Below the pieces are notes generated by a model. It had not been told where the DNA came from. It was given only the letters and a program-made list of their open reading frames with translations, and searched no databases. 64,000 bases of DNA from Berkiella sp964496435 (GTDB lineage: Bacteria; Pseudomonadota; Gammaproteobacteria; Berkiellales; Berkiellaceae): positions 1 to 64,000 of the forward strand of contig CAZBZP010000004.1 of the NCBI GenBank assembly GCA_964496435.1, in the 5' to 3' direction. A program made the translations under genes and the position numbers. Below are positions 7,658-16,624 of this stretch, one piece after another (position 1 is the first letter of the stretch; each line of letters starts with the position of its first letter).

Positions 7658-9669
7658 GCTTTTTCCCCATTTAATAATTCATTAATAGTTGTTGTAATAT
7701 TTTCTACTGTTATGCCCAATGCACGATAAATCTCTGTAGCAGGCGCTGATTCGCCGTATCTGTCGATGGCAATAATACGCCCTGCGCTGCCTACATACTT
7801 ATGCCAACATAGGCTGGACCCAGCTTCTACAGCAATACGCGCAGTCACATTTTTAGGTAATACGCTTTCCTGATAAGCCTTGGTTTGCTCCTCAAATACT
7901 TCAAAAGAAGGCATGGAAACGACTTGAACGGGAATGTTTTTCTCTTCAAACTGACGCGCTGCTTCTAAGCATAATGACACTTCAGATCCCGTACTTATCA
8001 AGATTGCTTTTGGTGTTCCTTGGCAAGCTTTTAATACATAACCACCTTTTTGAATGTTTGCTAAGGTTGCTTGATCTCTTGCAATACCAGGTACATTTTG
8101 TCTAGTTAAAATTAAGGTTGTTGGACCTTGCTCACGCTCAATTGCAGCCTGCCACGCCACCACCGTTTCAGTGGCATCACAAGGGCGCCAATTATGTAGA
8201 TCTGGCGTCGCACGTAACATGGTTAAATGTTCAATTGGTTGATGCGTTGGACCATCTTCTCCTAGACCAATTGAATCATGACTGAATACAAAAATACTTC
8301 TTTGCTTCATTAAGGCAGCAAGACGTACTGCATTTCTCATGTAATCAAGGAAGGTCAAAAAGGTTCCGCCGTAAGGAATAAGGCCGCCATATAAAGCCAT
8401 ACCATTCATCATGGCCGCCATACCAAACTCTCGCACACCGTAATGCAAATAGTTACCTTGTGCATTTTCCTTCGATATAACTTTAGAGCCACCCCAGATA
8501 GTTAAATTGGATTCACTTAAATCAGCAGATCCACCCAACATCTCAGGTAAAATTTCACCAATACTTTCTAAAACTAATTGTGAGGCTTTACGAGTAGCAA
8601 GTGTCTTGTTTTGTTCCTGCGTTTGTTTTAATAATTGAGCAATATGTTCAGACCAAACAGCAGGTAATTTCCTTGAAACACGTCGTTTTAATTCATTGGC
8701 TAGTGTTGGGTATTTTGCTTCATACTGGTTGAAAAGATTATTCCAACTTTCTTGATTTGCTTTACCCTTATCTTTAGCACACCATGATTTTTTAATTTCT
8801 TCTGGGATAACAAAAGGAGCATAGGGCCAAGCCAATGCTTCTCTGGTTGCCGCTACTTCTGTTTCACCTAGCGCAGCGCCATGGCATTTTTCTTTGCCTT
8901 GTAAATTAGGCGAACCAAATCCAATGATAGTACGGCAGCAAATTAAGGTAGGTTGTTCGGTGTTCGCACGTGCTTCATCGATGGCTTTTTGAATGGCTTT
9001 GGCATCATGACCATCTACATCTCTAATAACTTGCCAACCATAACTTTCGAAACGTGCTGGGGTATCATCGCTAAACCACTTTTTAACAGGGCCATCAATA
9101 GATATGCCATTGTCATCCCAAAAAGCAATGAGTTTTCCTAAACCAAGGGTTCCTGCAAAAGAGCAAGCCTCATGTGAAACACCTTCCATTAAGCAACCAT
9201 CACCCATAAAGACATAAGTCCAATGATCAATGATAGGGAAGCCTTCACGATTAAAAGTTGCAGCTAAGGTTCTTTCAGCGATGGCCATACCCACTGCATT
9301 CGCAATGCCTTGCCCTAAAGGACCTGTTGTTGTTTCAACACCTTCGGTAATGCCAAATTCAGGATGGCCTGGTGTTTTTGAATGTAATTGTCTAAATGCA
9401 CGTAGATCATCAATTGAAAGCGAGTAACCACTTAGATGTAACAAGGAATAAAGCAACATCGAGCCATGGCCATTGCTGAGGATAAATCTGTCGCGATTAA
9501 CCCAACTTGGATCAGCAGGATTGTGATTAAGATAGTCGTGCCATAATACTTGGGCTATATCAGCCATGCCCATCGGGGCGCCAGGGTGTCCTGAGTTGGC
9601 TTTTTGAACGGCATCCATACTTAAGGCACGTATAGCATTTGCTAGTTGTCGGCGGGTCGGGGCAACCAT
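7654..9669 (-). CDS. tkt: Transketolase
   Basis: 671 residues, typical for TktA-type enzymes. It moves two-carbon ketol units between sugar phosphates in the pentose phosphate pathway with thiamine diphosphate and Mg2+. The N-terminal GHPGAPMGMAD, the TPP-binding GDGCLMEGVSHEA, HDSIGLGEDGPTHQP and the C-terminal Tkt-C domain are visible. AGGAG lies seven bases before the ATG. It is the first gene of the operon tkt-gap-pgk-pyk-fba, the arrangement known from Legionella. Confidence 0.97.
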   Translation of the reverse strand: MVAPTRRQLANAIRALSMDAVQKANSGHPGAPMGMADIAQVLWHDYLNHNPADPSWVNRDRFILSNGHGSMLLYSLLHLSGYSLSIDDLRAFRQLHSKTPGHPEFGITEGVETTTGPLGQGIANAVGMAIAERTLAATFNREGFPIIDHWTYVFMGDGCLMEGVSHEACSFAGTLGLGKLIAFWDDNGISIDGPVKKWFSDDTPARFESYGWQVIRDVDGHDAKAIQKAIDEARANTEQPTLICCRTIIGFGSPNLQGKEKCHGAALGETEVAATREALAWPYAPFVIPEEIKKSWCAKDKGKANQESWNNLFNQYEAKYPTLANELKRRVSRKLPAVWSEHIAQLLKQTQEQNKTLATRKASQLVLESIGEILPEMLGGSADLSESNLTIWGGSKVISKENAQGNYLHYGVREFGMAAMMNGMALYGGLIPYGGTFLTFLDYMRNAVRLAALMKQRSIFVFSHDSIGLGEDGPTHQPIEHLTMLRATPDLHNWRPCDATETVVAWQAAIEREQGPTTLILTRQNVPGIARDQATLANIQKGGYVLKACQGTPKAILISTGSEVSLCLEAARQFEEKNIPVQVVSMPSFEVFEEQTKAYQESVLPKNVTARIAVEAGSSLCWHKYVGSAGRIIAIDRYGESAPATEIYRALGITVENITTTINELLNGEKA

Positions 9670-9731
9670 GAAGAGCTCCTCGCTTTATTTTGTCATCTGA
9701 GTTACATAATTTGGGATAAATTGGCGCGGAA

Positions 9732-9740
9732 ATTATATCA
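9732..9740 (-). promoter_or_regulatory. Candidate extended -10 promoter for the tkt-fba operon
   Basis: Read on the minus strand the sequence is TGaTATAAT, a consensus extended -10, about 65 bases upstream of the tkt ATG. No good -35 hexamer is seen 17 bases upstream, which extended -10 promoters can do without. The site was found by eye. Confidence 0.45.
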
Positions 9741-9769
9741 TCTAACTAGAGTGGGGACACCATAAATAA

Positions 9770-9889
9770 GATAAATCTCCCTGTCCCTCCGGGCCATCCC
9801 TCTTTACAAAGGAGGGAAAATGGTTCGCTACGCGAACCAAGCGCCTACTTTCGTAAAGGGGGCGACGAACATAGTGAGCGGGGGATTTA
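9770..9889. repeat. Dispersed palindromic intergenic repeat, copy 2
   Basis: It has the same ends as copy 1 (gataaatctccctg...gtgagcgggggattta) and the same internal ccctctttac hairpin arm. It carries an extra ~20-bp insert containing a palindrome (ggttcgc-tac-gcgaacc). It lies between the tkt promoter region and the 3' end of the thioredoxin-like gene, ending seven bases before that gene's stop. Like copy 1 it touches a gene's 3' end. Confidence 0.85.
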
Positions 9890-9895
9890 AGTGTT

Positions 9896-10447
9896 TCACT
9901 TCCACTTTATCGAACAACCTTGACTCGCAACCTGCTCCTTTGGCCCTTTTGCGGTTTTTGCGACGAGCTTCATCGCTTCAAGGAGCTCGCGTTTAGCGCC
10001 TACTGGCGCTGGTTTTATCCCACTTTCGTCCAGTCTACCACGGTATTGCAGACCTAAGTTAGCGTTATACCCAAAAAAGTCTGGGGTACAGACGGCCCCA
10101 TAGGCCTTGGCAGTTTCCTGGGTATCGTCAAGCAAGTAAGGAAAGGGAAATTGCATTTCATGCGCCATTTCTTTCATATTTTCATAACTATCTTCTGGGT
10201 AATCAGTTGAATCATTAGAACAAATAGCAACACAACCGATACCTTCATTTTCTAAGGCTTTTGCATCTTCGATTAAACGCGGCAATATTGCTTTAACATA
10301 GGGACAATGATTACAAATGAACATGACTAAAACGCCATTTTTTAGCGTGCAATCTGACAAGCTATAATGCTTACCATCTATGCCTAATAAACGAAAATCT
10401 GGCGCGGGTTTGTCAAAATCACAGACTGGGGTTAGGGTTCTTGCCAT
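9896..10447 (-). CDS. Thioredoxin-like AhpC/TSA family protein
   Basis: 183 residues with a thioredoxin fold. An N-terminal AhpC/TSA-type stretch (PAPDFRLLGIDGK) is followed by the redox motif C-N-H-C in VMFICNHCPYVKAI and a DDTQETAKAYGA block ending in the cis-Pro region VCTPDFF. There is no signal peptide, so it is probably cytosolic. The family is widespread in proteobacteria as an uncharacterised thiol peroxidase or redoxin relative; the substrate is unknown. It is transcribed away from metK and stands alone. AGGAGAG precedes the ATG. Confidence 0.85.
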   Translation of the reverse strand: MARTLTPVCDFDKPAPDFRLLGIDGKHYSLSDCTLKNGVLVMFICNHCPYVKAILPRLIEDAKALENEGIGCVAICSNDSTDYPEDSYENMKEMAHEMQFPFPYLLDDTQETAKAYGAVCTPDFFGYNANLGLQYRGRLDESGIKPAPVGAKRELLEAMKLVAKTAKGPKEQVASQGCSIKWK

Positions 10448-10487
10448 GCAGCTCTCCTGGTCAATAAGATGCGGAGTATAACACTTA

Positions 10488-10493
10488 TATAAT
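10488..10493 (+). promoter_or_regulatory. Candidate -10 element for metK
   Basis: A perfect TATAAT hexamer lies about 58 bases before the metK start, in the gap between divergent genes. No clear -35 is visible at 17 bases. The 104-bp gap is too short for the common SAM riboswitch classes plus a terminator. Confidence 0.3.
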
Positions 10494-10551
10494 CTATGCT
10501 AACCTCACCAGACCCCACGGATAGAAAAGAACCTAAAAAAGAGGGAATGCC

Positions 10552-11700
10552 ATGTCTTATCCATTGTTTACTTCAGAGTCAGTCTCTGATGGTCATCCAG
10601 ACAAAATTGCCGATCAAATTTCTGATGCTGTGTTAGATGAGATCCTAAAGAAAGATGCTAATGCACGCGTCGCCTGTGAAACATTTACTAAAACGGGCAT
10701 GGTGCTGATTGGCGGTGAAGTAAGAACCTCTGCCTGGATAGATGTAGAAACAATTGCACGCGAAGTTGTCAGAGATATTGGCTACAACCACACCGATTTA
10801 GGTTTTGATGCTGATTGTATTGCAGTACTTAATGTCATTGGCAAACAATCACCCGATATTGCCATGGGAGTAGATGAGTCAGACAAACATGAACAAGGTG
10901 CAGGCGATCAAGGTTTGATGTTTGGTTATGCAACCAATGAAACATCTGTGCTCATGCCAGCACCCATTACCTATGCACATCTTTTAATGATGCGCCAAGC
11001 AAAGGTACGCAAAGAAAAAATTCTTCCCTGGGTAAGACCTGATGCAAAAAGCCAAGTGACTTTTGTTTATGAAGATAATAAACCCATCGCCATTTCTAGT
11101 ATTGTGCTTTCAACCCAGCATGATCCAGATGTAACGCAGTCACAAATTATAGAAGGCGTTCAAGAAGAAATTATTAAACCCGTGATCCCCGCAAAATGGT
11201 TAACCAAAGATACGGTTTACCATATCAATCCCACAGGACGATTTGTCATCGGTGGCCCCTACGGTGATTGTGGATTGACGGGACGAAAAATTATTGTTGA
11301 TACCTATGGTGGTATGGCACATCATGGTGGCGGCGCAATGTCAGGAAAAGATGCATCGAAAGTAGATAGATCTGCTGCCTATGCTGCGCGCTATGTTGCC
11401 AAAAATATAGTTGGCGCCGGGCTTGCAGATAGAATTGAGATCCAAGTTTCCTACGCTATTGGTGTTGCTAAACCCACCTCGATTGCCATCAATACCTTTG
11501 GCACTGGTAAAATCCCTGATGAAAAGATAGTAAAGCTTATCGATGCACATTTTGACTTAAGACCTAAAGGCATCGTCTCTATGCTTGATTTACTCAAACC
11601 CATTTATCGTAACACGGCAAGCTTTGGACATTTCGGCCGCGAAGATGTTGGGTTTACATGGGAACGTCTTGATAAAGTTGAATTATTAAAAAATCAATAA
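10552..11700 (+). CDS. metK: S-adenosylmethionine synthetase
   Basis: 382 residues, full length. It makes S-adenosylmethionine from methionine and ATP. Visible motifs are TSESVSDGHPDKIADQISD at the N-terminus, the GAGDQGLMFGYA hexapeptide region (residues ~117-128), and the P-loop-like GGAMSGKDASKVDRSAAY. An AGAGGGA ribosome site precedes the ATG. ahcY follows after 15 bases, so synthesis of SAM and removal of its product S-adenosylhomocysteine are co-transcribed. Confidence 0.97.
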   Translation: MSYPLFTSESVSDGHPDKIADQISDAVLDEILKKDANARVACETFTKTGMVLIGGEVRTSAWIDVETIAREVVRDIGYNHTDLGFDADCIAVLNVIGKQSPDIAMGVDESDKHEQGAGDQGLMFGYATNETSVLMPAPITYAHLLMMRQAKVRKEKILPWVRPDAKSQVTFVYEDNKPIAISSIVLSTQHDPDVTQSQIIEGVQEEIIKPVIPAKWLTKDTVYHINPTGRFVIGGPYGDCGLTGRKIIVDTYGGMAHHGGGAMSGKDASKVDRSAAYAARYVAKNIVGAGLADRIEIQVSYAIGVAKPTSIAINTFGTGKIPDEKIVKLIDAHFDLRPKGIVSMLDLLKPIYRNTASFGHFGREDVGFTWERLDKVELLKNQ

Positions 11701-11715
11701 AGGAACTCTTTGCAT

Positions 11716-13020
11716 ATGACTTCACCTTCCTCATTTGCTGATTATTGGATTGCAGATCTTTCCTTGGCTGAGTGGGGGGCAAAAGAAATAGCCATCGCCC
11801 ATACTGAAATGCCAGGCCTCATGGCGCTGCAAGAACAATACGGTAAGTCCAAACCGCTACAAGGGGCACGCATTGCAGGTTGTTTACACATGACCATTCA
11901 AACTGCCGTGCTGATTGAAACCTTGGTAGCTTTAGGTGCAAGTGTACGCTGGTCTTCTTGTAATATATTTTCCACCCAAGATCATGCTGCAAGTGCCATG
12001 GCTGCGAGCGGCATTAGCGTTTTTGCCAAAAAAGGGGAAACGGAAGAAGAATATTGGTGGTGTATTGATCAAACTATCAACGGCAAGGATGGGTGGCACC
12101 CTAATCTCTTATTAGACGATGGTGGTGATTTAACAAATGTGATGCACGATAAATATCCTGCGCTTCTAAATGAAGTTAAAGGTTTATCAGAAGAAACAAC
12201 GACCGGCGTTCATAGACTCTATGAAATGGCAAAGGCAAAAACTTTAAAAGTACCCGCAATAAACGTTAATGATTCGGTGAGCAAATCAAAATTTGATAAT
12301 CTCTATGGTTGTCGTGAATCACTCATTGATGGTATCAAGCGCGCTACAGATGTGATGATTGCCGGTAAGATTGCTGTTGTGCTTGGTTATGGTGACGTTG
12401 GCAAGGGCTGTGCCCAAGCATTTAGAGGTTTTGGTGCGACTGTCTGGGTAACTGAAATTGATCCTTTATGTGCACTACAAGCTGCTATGGAAGGTTATCG
12501 CGTGGTCACCATGGAAGAAGCCGCTGCTTTAGGCGATATCTTTGTTACGGCTACAGGCAATTATCATGTTATCACGCACGAACATATGTCACGAATGAAG
12601 CATCAAGCGATTATATGTAATATTGGTCACTTTGATTCTGAGATAGATGTTGCTTCTTTAAAACAATATACTTGGGAAAATATTAAACCGCAGGTTGATC
12701 ATATTATATTTCCTGATAAGAAACGCCTTATTCTTTTAGCGCAAGGTCGACTGGTAAACTTAGGCTGCGGAACAGGACATCCCAGTTTTGTTATGTCTAA
12801 CTCCTTTACTAATCAAGTGTTAGCGCAAATGGAATTATGGCAAAGAGGCGAAAGTTATGCTGTTGGTGTTCACACCTTACCTAAAAAACTTGATGAGCAT
12901 GTAGCAAGGCTGCATCTTGACAAAATTGGTGCTAAATTAACGCGCTTAACTAACGAGCAGGCAAAATATATTAACGTTGATATTGATGGCCCTTTTAAGC
13001 CAGACCATTATCGTTACTAA
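11716..13020 (+). CDS. ahcY: Adenosylhomocysteinase
   Basis: 434 residues from the ATG at 11716; a TTG two codons earlier (11710) sits closer to the AGGAAC site and could also start. It hydrolyses S-adenosylhomocysteine to adenosine and homocysteine using tightly bound NAD. The NAD-binding GYGDVGKGCAQAFRGFGA, the substrate region VNDSVSKSKFDNLYGCRESL, and the C-terminal PDHYRY with the conserved Lys/Tyr residues are visible. It pairs with metK in an activated-methyl-cycle operon. Confidence 0.97.
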   Translation: MTSPSSFADYWIADLSLAEWGAKEIAIAHTEMPGLMALQEQYGKSKPLQGARIAGCLHMTIQTAVLIETLVALGASVRWSSCNIFSTQDHAASAMAASGISVFAKKGETEEEYWWCIDQTINGKDGWHPNLLLDDGGDLTNVMHDKYPALLNEVKGLSEETTTGVHRLYEMAKAKTLKVPAINVNDSVSKSKFDNLYGCRESLIDGIKRATDVMIAGKIAVVLGYGDVGKGCAQAFRGFGATVWVTEIDPLCALQAAMEGYRVVTMEEAAALGDIFVTATGNYHVITHEHMSRMKHQAIICNIGHFDSEIDVASLKQYTWENIKPQVDHIIFPDKKRLILLAQGRLVNLGCGTGHPSFVMSNSFTNQVLAQMELWQRGESYAVGVHTLPKKLDEHVARLHLDKIGAKLTRLTNEQAKYINVDIDGPFKPDHYRY

Positions 13021-13085
13021 AAAGCCATTCTCAAACCAATTTGGGCCCCCGCAAGGGGGACTTTGTAGCCGAGGCGCCCTAAGTA

Positions 13086-13823
13086 ATGTTTATTGCAAGA
13101 GTTTTTTATCCTCACCCTCTAGAGCTGGGTGAAAGTATTGCCATCGACAAAGAGACTGCACATTATCTGCAAACAGTGTTACGTCTTAAAAATGAAGACC
13201 GTGCTATTTTGTTCAATGGCCAAGGGGGAGAGTTTACCGTTTCCCTGCATTTTGATAAAAAACGCATTACGGCCACATTGATTGATTTCAATAACATCAT
13301 TCGAGAGTCTCCCCTTGAAATCCATCTCGGACAAGGGTTGGTTCGTGGCGATAAAATGGATTTTGTCATTCAAAAAGCAACGGAGCTTGGTGTTAGCAGC
13401 ATCACACCTCTATTTTCAAAACAAAGCAATGTCAAACTCGATGAAGAACGTTCCAACAAAAGATTGCATCATTGGCAAAATATCGCTATCAGTGCCTGTG
13501 AACAATGTGGCCGAACAAAAGTGCCACAAATAAATCCGCCCCTGCCACTGACAAATTGGATTGAACAACCTTTCCTGGGTGATTCGCTTGTGTTTTCTCC
13601 TCAAGGGAAGCAATCCTTAAAATCGCTCGAAGCACGCTTCCCAATGAGAATAGCGATTGGTCCTGAAAGCGGATGGGATGAAAATGAAGTTAAAGCCATG
13701 GTCAAAAATCACTTTCAGGAGATCACACTCGGACCACGGATCTTGCGTACAGAAACAGCGGGTTTAACTGTGTTGAGTATATTACAAGGTCTTTATGGCG
13801 ATATTGGAGAAATTTCACTTTGA
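13086..13823 (+). CDS. rsmE: 16S rRNA (uracil-1498-N3)-methyltransferase
   Basis: 245 residues, the usual length for RsmE. It methylates U1498 of 16S rRNA using SAM. An N-terminal PUA-like part (residues ~1-70) is followed by the SPOUT domain, with the knotted SAM site IAIGPESGWDENEV and LGPRILRTETA near the C-terminus. The start follows a short gap after ahcY that contains a small GC hairpin. Its last 31 bases overlap the 3' end of the convergent CheW-like gene. Confidence 0.94.
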   Translation: MFIARVFYPHPLELGESIAIDKETAHYLQTVLRLKNEDRAILFNGQGGEFTVSLHFDKKRITATLIDFNNIIRESPLEIHLGQGLVRGDKMDFVIQKATELGVSSITPLFSKQSNVKLDEERSNKRLHHWQNIAISACEQCGRTKVPQINPPLPLTNWIEQPFLGDSLVFSPQGKQSLKSLEARFPMRIAIGPESGWDENEVKAMVKNHFQEITLGPRILRTETAGLTVLSILQGLYGDIGEISL

Positions 13824-14254
13824 GCAATACGGCTTAACTTTTCAAGATCTAAAATCACCAGCTCCTTGGGCAATATTCCTTCCCTTGAATATCTCACTAT
13901 TCTTTTTTCCTTATTCACCCATTCTAATTCACTTGCTCTGACTTTCAACTTTTGTGGATTATTATCAATGAGTATGGCAAAAAATGCTAAGCTATGAGGC
14001 GTCGAAGACAGGGTATTTAAGATAGCGATTCGTGTTGATTTATGTTCTACAATTTGAGCTCCTCGTTCATGTGCAAGCAAAGGCAATGTGAGCCCTCGCC
14101 ACGTCACTCTCCCCAGGATGTCCCCCTCTTGTTCATATTTTATTTTCGCCTGCACACCCAATTCAGCAAAAGCAACAATAGGCAGGATATAATGGATATT
14201 TTGATGAGTATATAATATGCAATCTAAGGAACTTTTCATTACTTGCTTCATCAC
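13793..14254 (-). CDS. CheW-domain protein, ChpC-like
   Basis: 153 residues with CheW-type blocks: YILPIVAFAELG, WRGLTLPLLA, and IAILNTLS. In Pil-Chp systems ChpC is an additional CheW-like coupling protein acting with the ChpA kinase. Its ATG overlaps the stop of the CheA-like gene in an ATGA arrangement, which supports co-translation and the same pathway. Its 3' end overlaps rsmE by 31 bases in convergent orientation. Assignment to ChpC rather than another CheW paralogue rests on context. Confidence 0.75.
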   Translation of the reverse strand: MMKQVMKSSLDCILYTHQNIHYILPIVAFAELGVQAKIKYEQEGDILGRVTWRGLTLPLLAHERGAQIVEHKSTRIAILNTLSSTPHSLAFFAILIDNNPQKLKVRASELEWVNKEKRIVRYSREGILPKELVILDLEKLSRIAQSEISPISP

Positions 14255-16560
14255 ACGGTTCCTTTGTCGTCTATGAATTTTCGAATAAGATAAAGCAAAT
14301 CGTCCTCTAAATAAGGCTTGGTTAAGAATGCATCAGCTCCCGCTTTCATTGCTCGTAAACGATGCTTCTCTCCTGCTCTTGATGTTATCATGATAACAGG
14401 TATATCTTTTAAATGTTTGTTCGATTTCATTTTTTCGACTACTTGAAAGCCGTCCATTCTGGGCATTTCTATATCAAGCAAAACAATATCCGGTAGTTCC
14501 TTTTCCATTAGTTCAAATGCATCCAAACCATCAACTGCTGTGAGCGCTTTAAAATGCTGTCTTTTTAAAAATCTGCTGGTAACTTGTCTAACCGTTGTTG
14601 AGTCATCCACTATCAACACTTTTATTTGCGTTTCTCTTTCATTAGGTACAACATGAATGACTTCTTTTGCATCTAAATGTATATGCATTTTGGCTAATGC
14701 ACATTGAAGTAAATATTGTGCATTTAATACTAAAACAATTTGACCATCACCTAGCAAAGATACGCCAGCAATCTCTTTGACATATTGAAGTTGTCTTCCT
14801 GTGGGCTTAATTACAATTTCACGACTTCCAATTAGCTTTTCGATGACAAATGCAATTTTTTCTTTATCAGATTGTAAAAAAATAACGGGCAAAAGATAAT
14901 CGTCATTCAGCTGCGTTTCCCACGTTTTTTCACCCAATATTTGCGCTAAATAAAATAAATCATATGTGTGTTGTGCATATTGAATTTGTGCATTTGTATT
15001 TTGAAATTTTTCTTTTATTTCAATTTGTGAAACGCGGGTAATGCCTGCCAATTGCGCAAGCGGCATGGCATAGGTTTGCTCACCTACGTTGAGTATTAAT
15101 GCTTGACTCAATGATAAGCTGAACGGGAGTCGTATGGTGAAAAATGAACCCATAAAACGTCGCGTACTGATATCTAATGTTCCACCTAATTTATTAATTT
15201 CCGCGTTAACAACATCCATCCCTATCCCTCGGCCCGAAATAGGTGTTACCTTATCTTTTGTACTAAATCCAGGCAAAGAAATGACTTGAATTGCTTCCTC
15301 TACTGACATGGCTGTAGAGGAAGACCATAGCTTTCGTTCAATCGCTTTTGTTCTAACTGTGTCAACATCAATTCCTTGACCATCATCATTAAGTTCTATG
15401 ATGATTTCATTGCCTTGGCGACACATTGATAAAGTAATGACACCATACTCTGGCTTGCCTAATTTTTTCCTTATATCAGGTGCTTCAATGCCATGATCGA
15501 TAGCATTTCTAATCATGTGATCCAATCCAGGATTTAGTCTGTCAATAATTTTTCTATCAATTTCACCTTCTACCTTGATGCATTCTAAATGAACATCTTT
15601 ACCTAGTTCATGTGATACTTGACGTACAACGCGCTTTAAACGTGGCACCATCGTTTCTAAGGAAATCATGCGTGCATGCGTAATGCCTTCTTCTAAGTTT
15701 CTGGCAGCCCTTCCCTGTTCTACCAATACTCCTTCAAATCCACGCGCTGAGACACTGACAGCCGCATTCATTTCTTCTAAATTATTTATTTTATCAACAA
15801 GCATTCTTGTTGATTGTTGTAAAAAGGAATAGCGATCGAATTCAAGAATATCAAATTCCTCATATCCCTTTTCATTCATGGCCATTTGATACATTCTTAA
15901 GTTCGCATCTGCTTTAACTTGCAGATAACGTATTTGTTCTTGTATTATTTTTATTTCCTTAGACATTTCAGCAATAAGATAGCGGGTTTTTACTAGCTGT
16001 TGACTTAAATGCGAGCGAGAAATATTGATTTGTCCTGCTTGCCTAGAAAACTTTTCTAGCATTTCCGCTTTTACACGGATCACTTCGGATGTTGTAGATT
16101 CTTGGGATTTGTGTTTGCTTTCCTTTTCCTCAATATCAGGACTCGACTCTCCCACAAGTTTGCTTGATGGCTCTTCAGCCTCTTTTTGTAATTGTTGCTT
16201 TAAGCGATTCAATGGTATCTCTTCATCAGGCAACAACTTCGACTGAGACAGATTCTCAATATAAAATGTTAGAAAATCTATTGAGCGTTGCATCTCCTGC
16301 AAAATAAGTTCATTTACAGAGATTTCTTTTGCGTGGATCCTCTGAAAAAGCTGTTCAAGACAATGAATATATTCACTTAGTGCAGTTAAGCCCAACATCC
16401 TTGCGCTACCTTTAAAGGTATGTATCTCGCGTAGGATAGGTTCCAATAAATTAAGTTGTGAAATTGAAGATCGCCATTTTTCTAAATGATTATTGATAGC
16501 TTCAAGTATTTCATTGGCTTCTACAATAAAGACTTGAATAAGTTCATCATCAAATTTCAT
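14251..16560 (-). CDS. chpA: Hybrid CheA-like chemosensory kinase with receiver domain (ChpA/PilL-like)
   Basis: 769 residues. An N-terminal HPt domain has the phospho-His in REIHTFKGSARMLGL (H47). A coiled middle region is followed by the CheA ATPase with N-box MIRNAIDHGIEAPDIR, the DDGQGID G1 box and SGRGIGMDVV. A CheW-like domain follows, then a C-terminal receiver with phospho-acceptor D696 in LLDIEMPRMDG. In type IV pilus control this kinase phosphorylates response regulators of PilG/PilH type. It is far shorter than the Pseudomonas ChpA, having one recognisable HPt instead of many. It lies between pilJ and the ChpC-like gene. No separate pilG or pilH is in the window. Confidence 0.9.
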   Translation of the reverse strand: MKFDDELIQVFIVEANEILEAINNHLEKWRSSISQLNLLEPILREIHTFKGSARMLGLTALSEYIHCLEQLFQRIHAKEISVNELILQEMQRSIDFLTFYIENLSQSKLLPDEEIPLNRLKQQLQKEAEEPSSKLVGESSPDIEEKESKHKSQESTTSEVIRVKAEMLEKFSRQAGQINISRSHLSQQLVKTRYLIAEMSKEIKIIQEQIRYLQVKADANLRMYQMAMNEKGYEEFDILEFDRYSFLQQSTRMLVDKINNLEEMNAAVSVSARGFEGVLVEQGRAARNLEEGITHARMISLETMVPRLKRVVRQVSHELGKDVHLECIKVEGEIDRKIIDRLNPGLDHMIRNAIDHGIEAPDIRKKLGKPEYGVITLSMCRQGNEIIIELNDDGQGIDVDTVRTKAIERKLWSSSTAMSVEEAIQVISLPGFSTKDKVTPISGRGIGMDVVNAEINKLGGTLDISTRRFMGSFFTIRLPFSLSLSQALILNVGEQTYAMPLAQLAGITRVSQIEIKEKFQNTNAQIQYAQHTYDLFYLAQILGEKTWETQLNDDYLLPVIFLQSDKEKIAFVIEKLIGSREIVIKPTGRQLQYVKEIAGVSLLGDGQIVLVLNAQYLLQCALAKMHIHLDAKEVIHVVPNERETQIKVLIVDDSTTVRQVTSRFLKRQHFKALTAVDGLDAFELMEKELPDIVLLDIEMPRMDGFQVVEKMKSNKHLKDIPVIMITSRAGEKHRLRAMKAGADAFLTKPYLEDDLLYLIRKFIDDKGTV

Positions 16561-16624
16561 GATGCTAGCACCAACAGAGCTATGCCCTTTTAGAATTTAC
16601 ATTTATGTCTGTCAAACAAGACTT

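Noticed and set aside
10448..10551. SAM riboswitch before metK
   Set aside because: The gap is 104 bp, without the conserved kink-turn and helix blocks or a terminator hairpin.
14034..14250. A separate pilG or pilH in the chemosensory operon
   Set aside because: No free-standing receiver gene exists here; the only receiver is fused to the CheA-like kinase.
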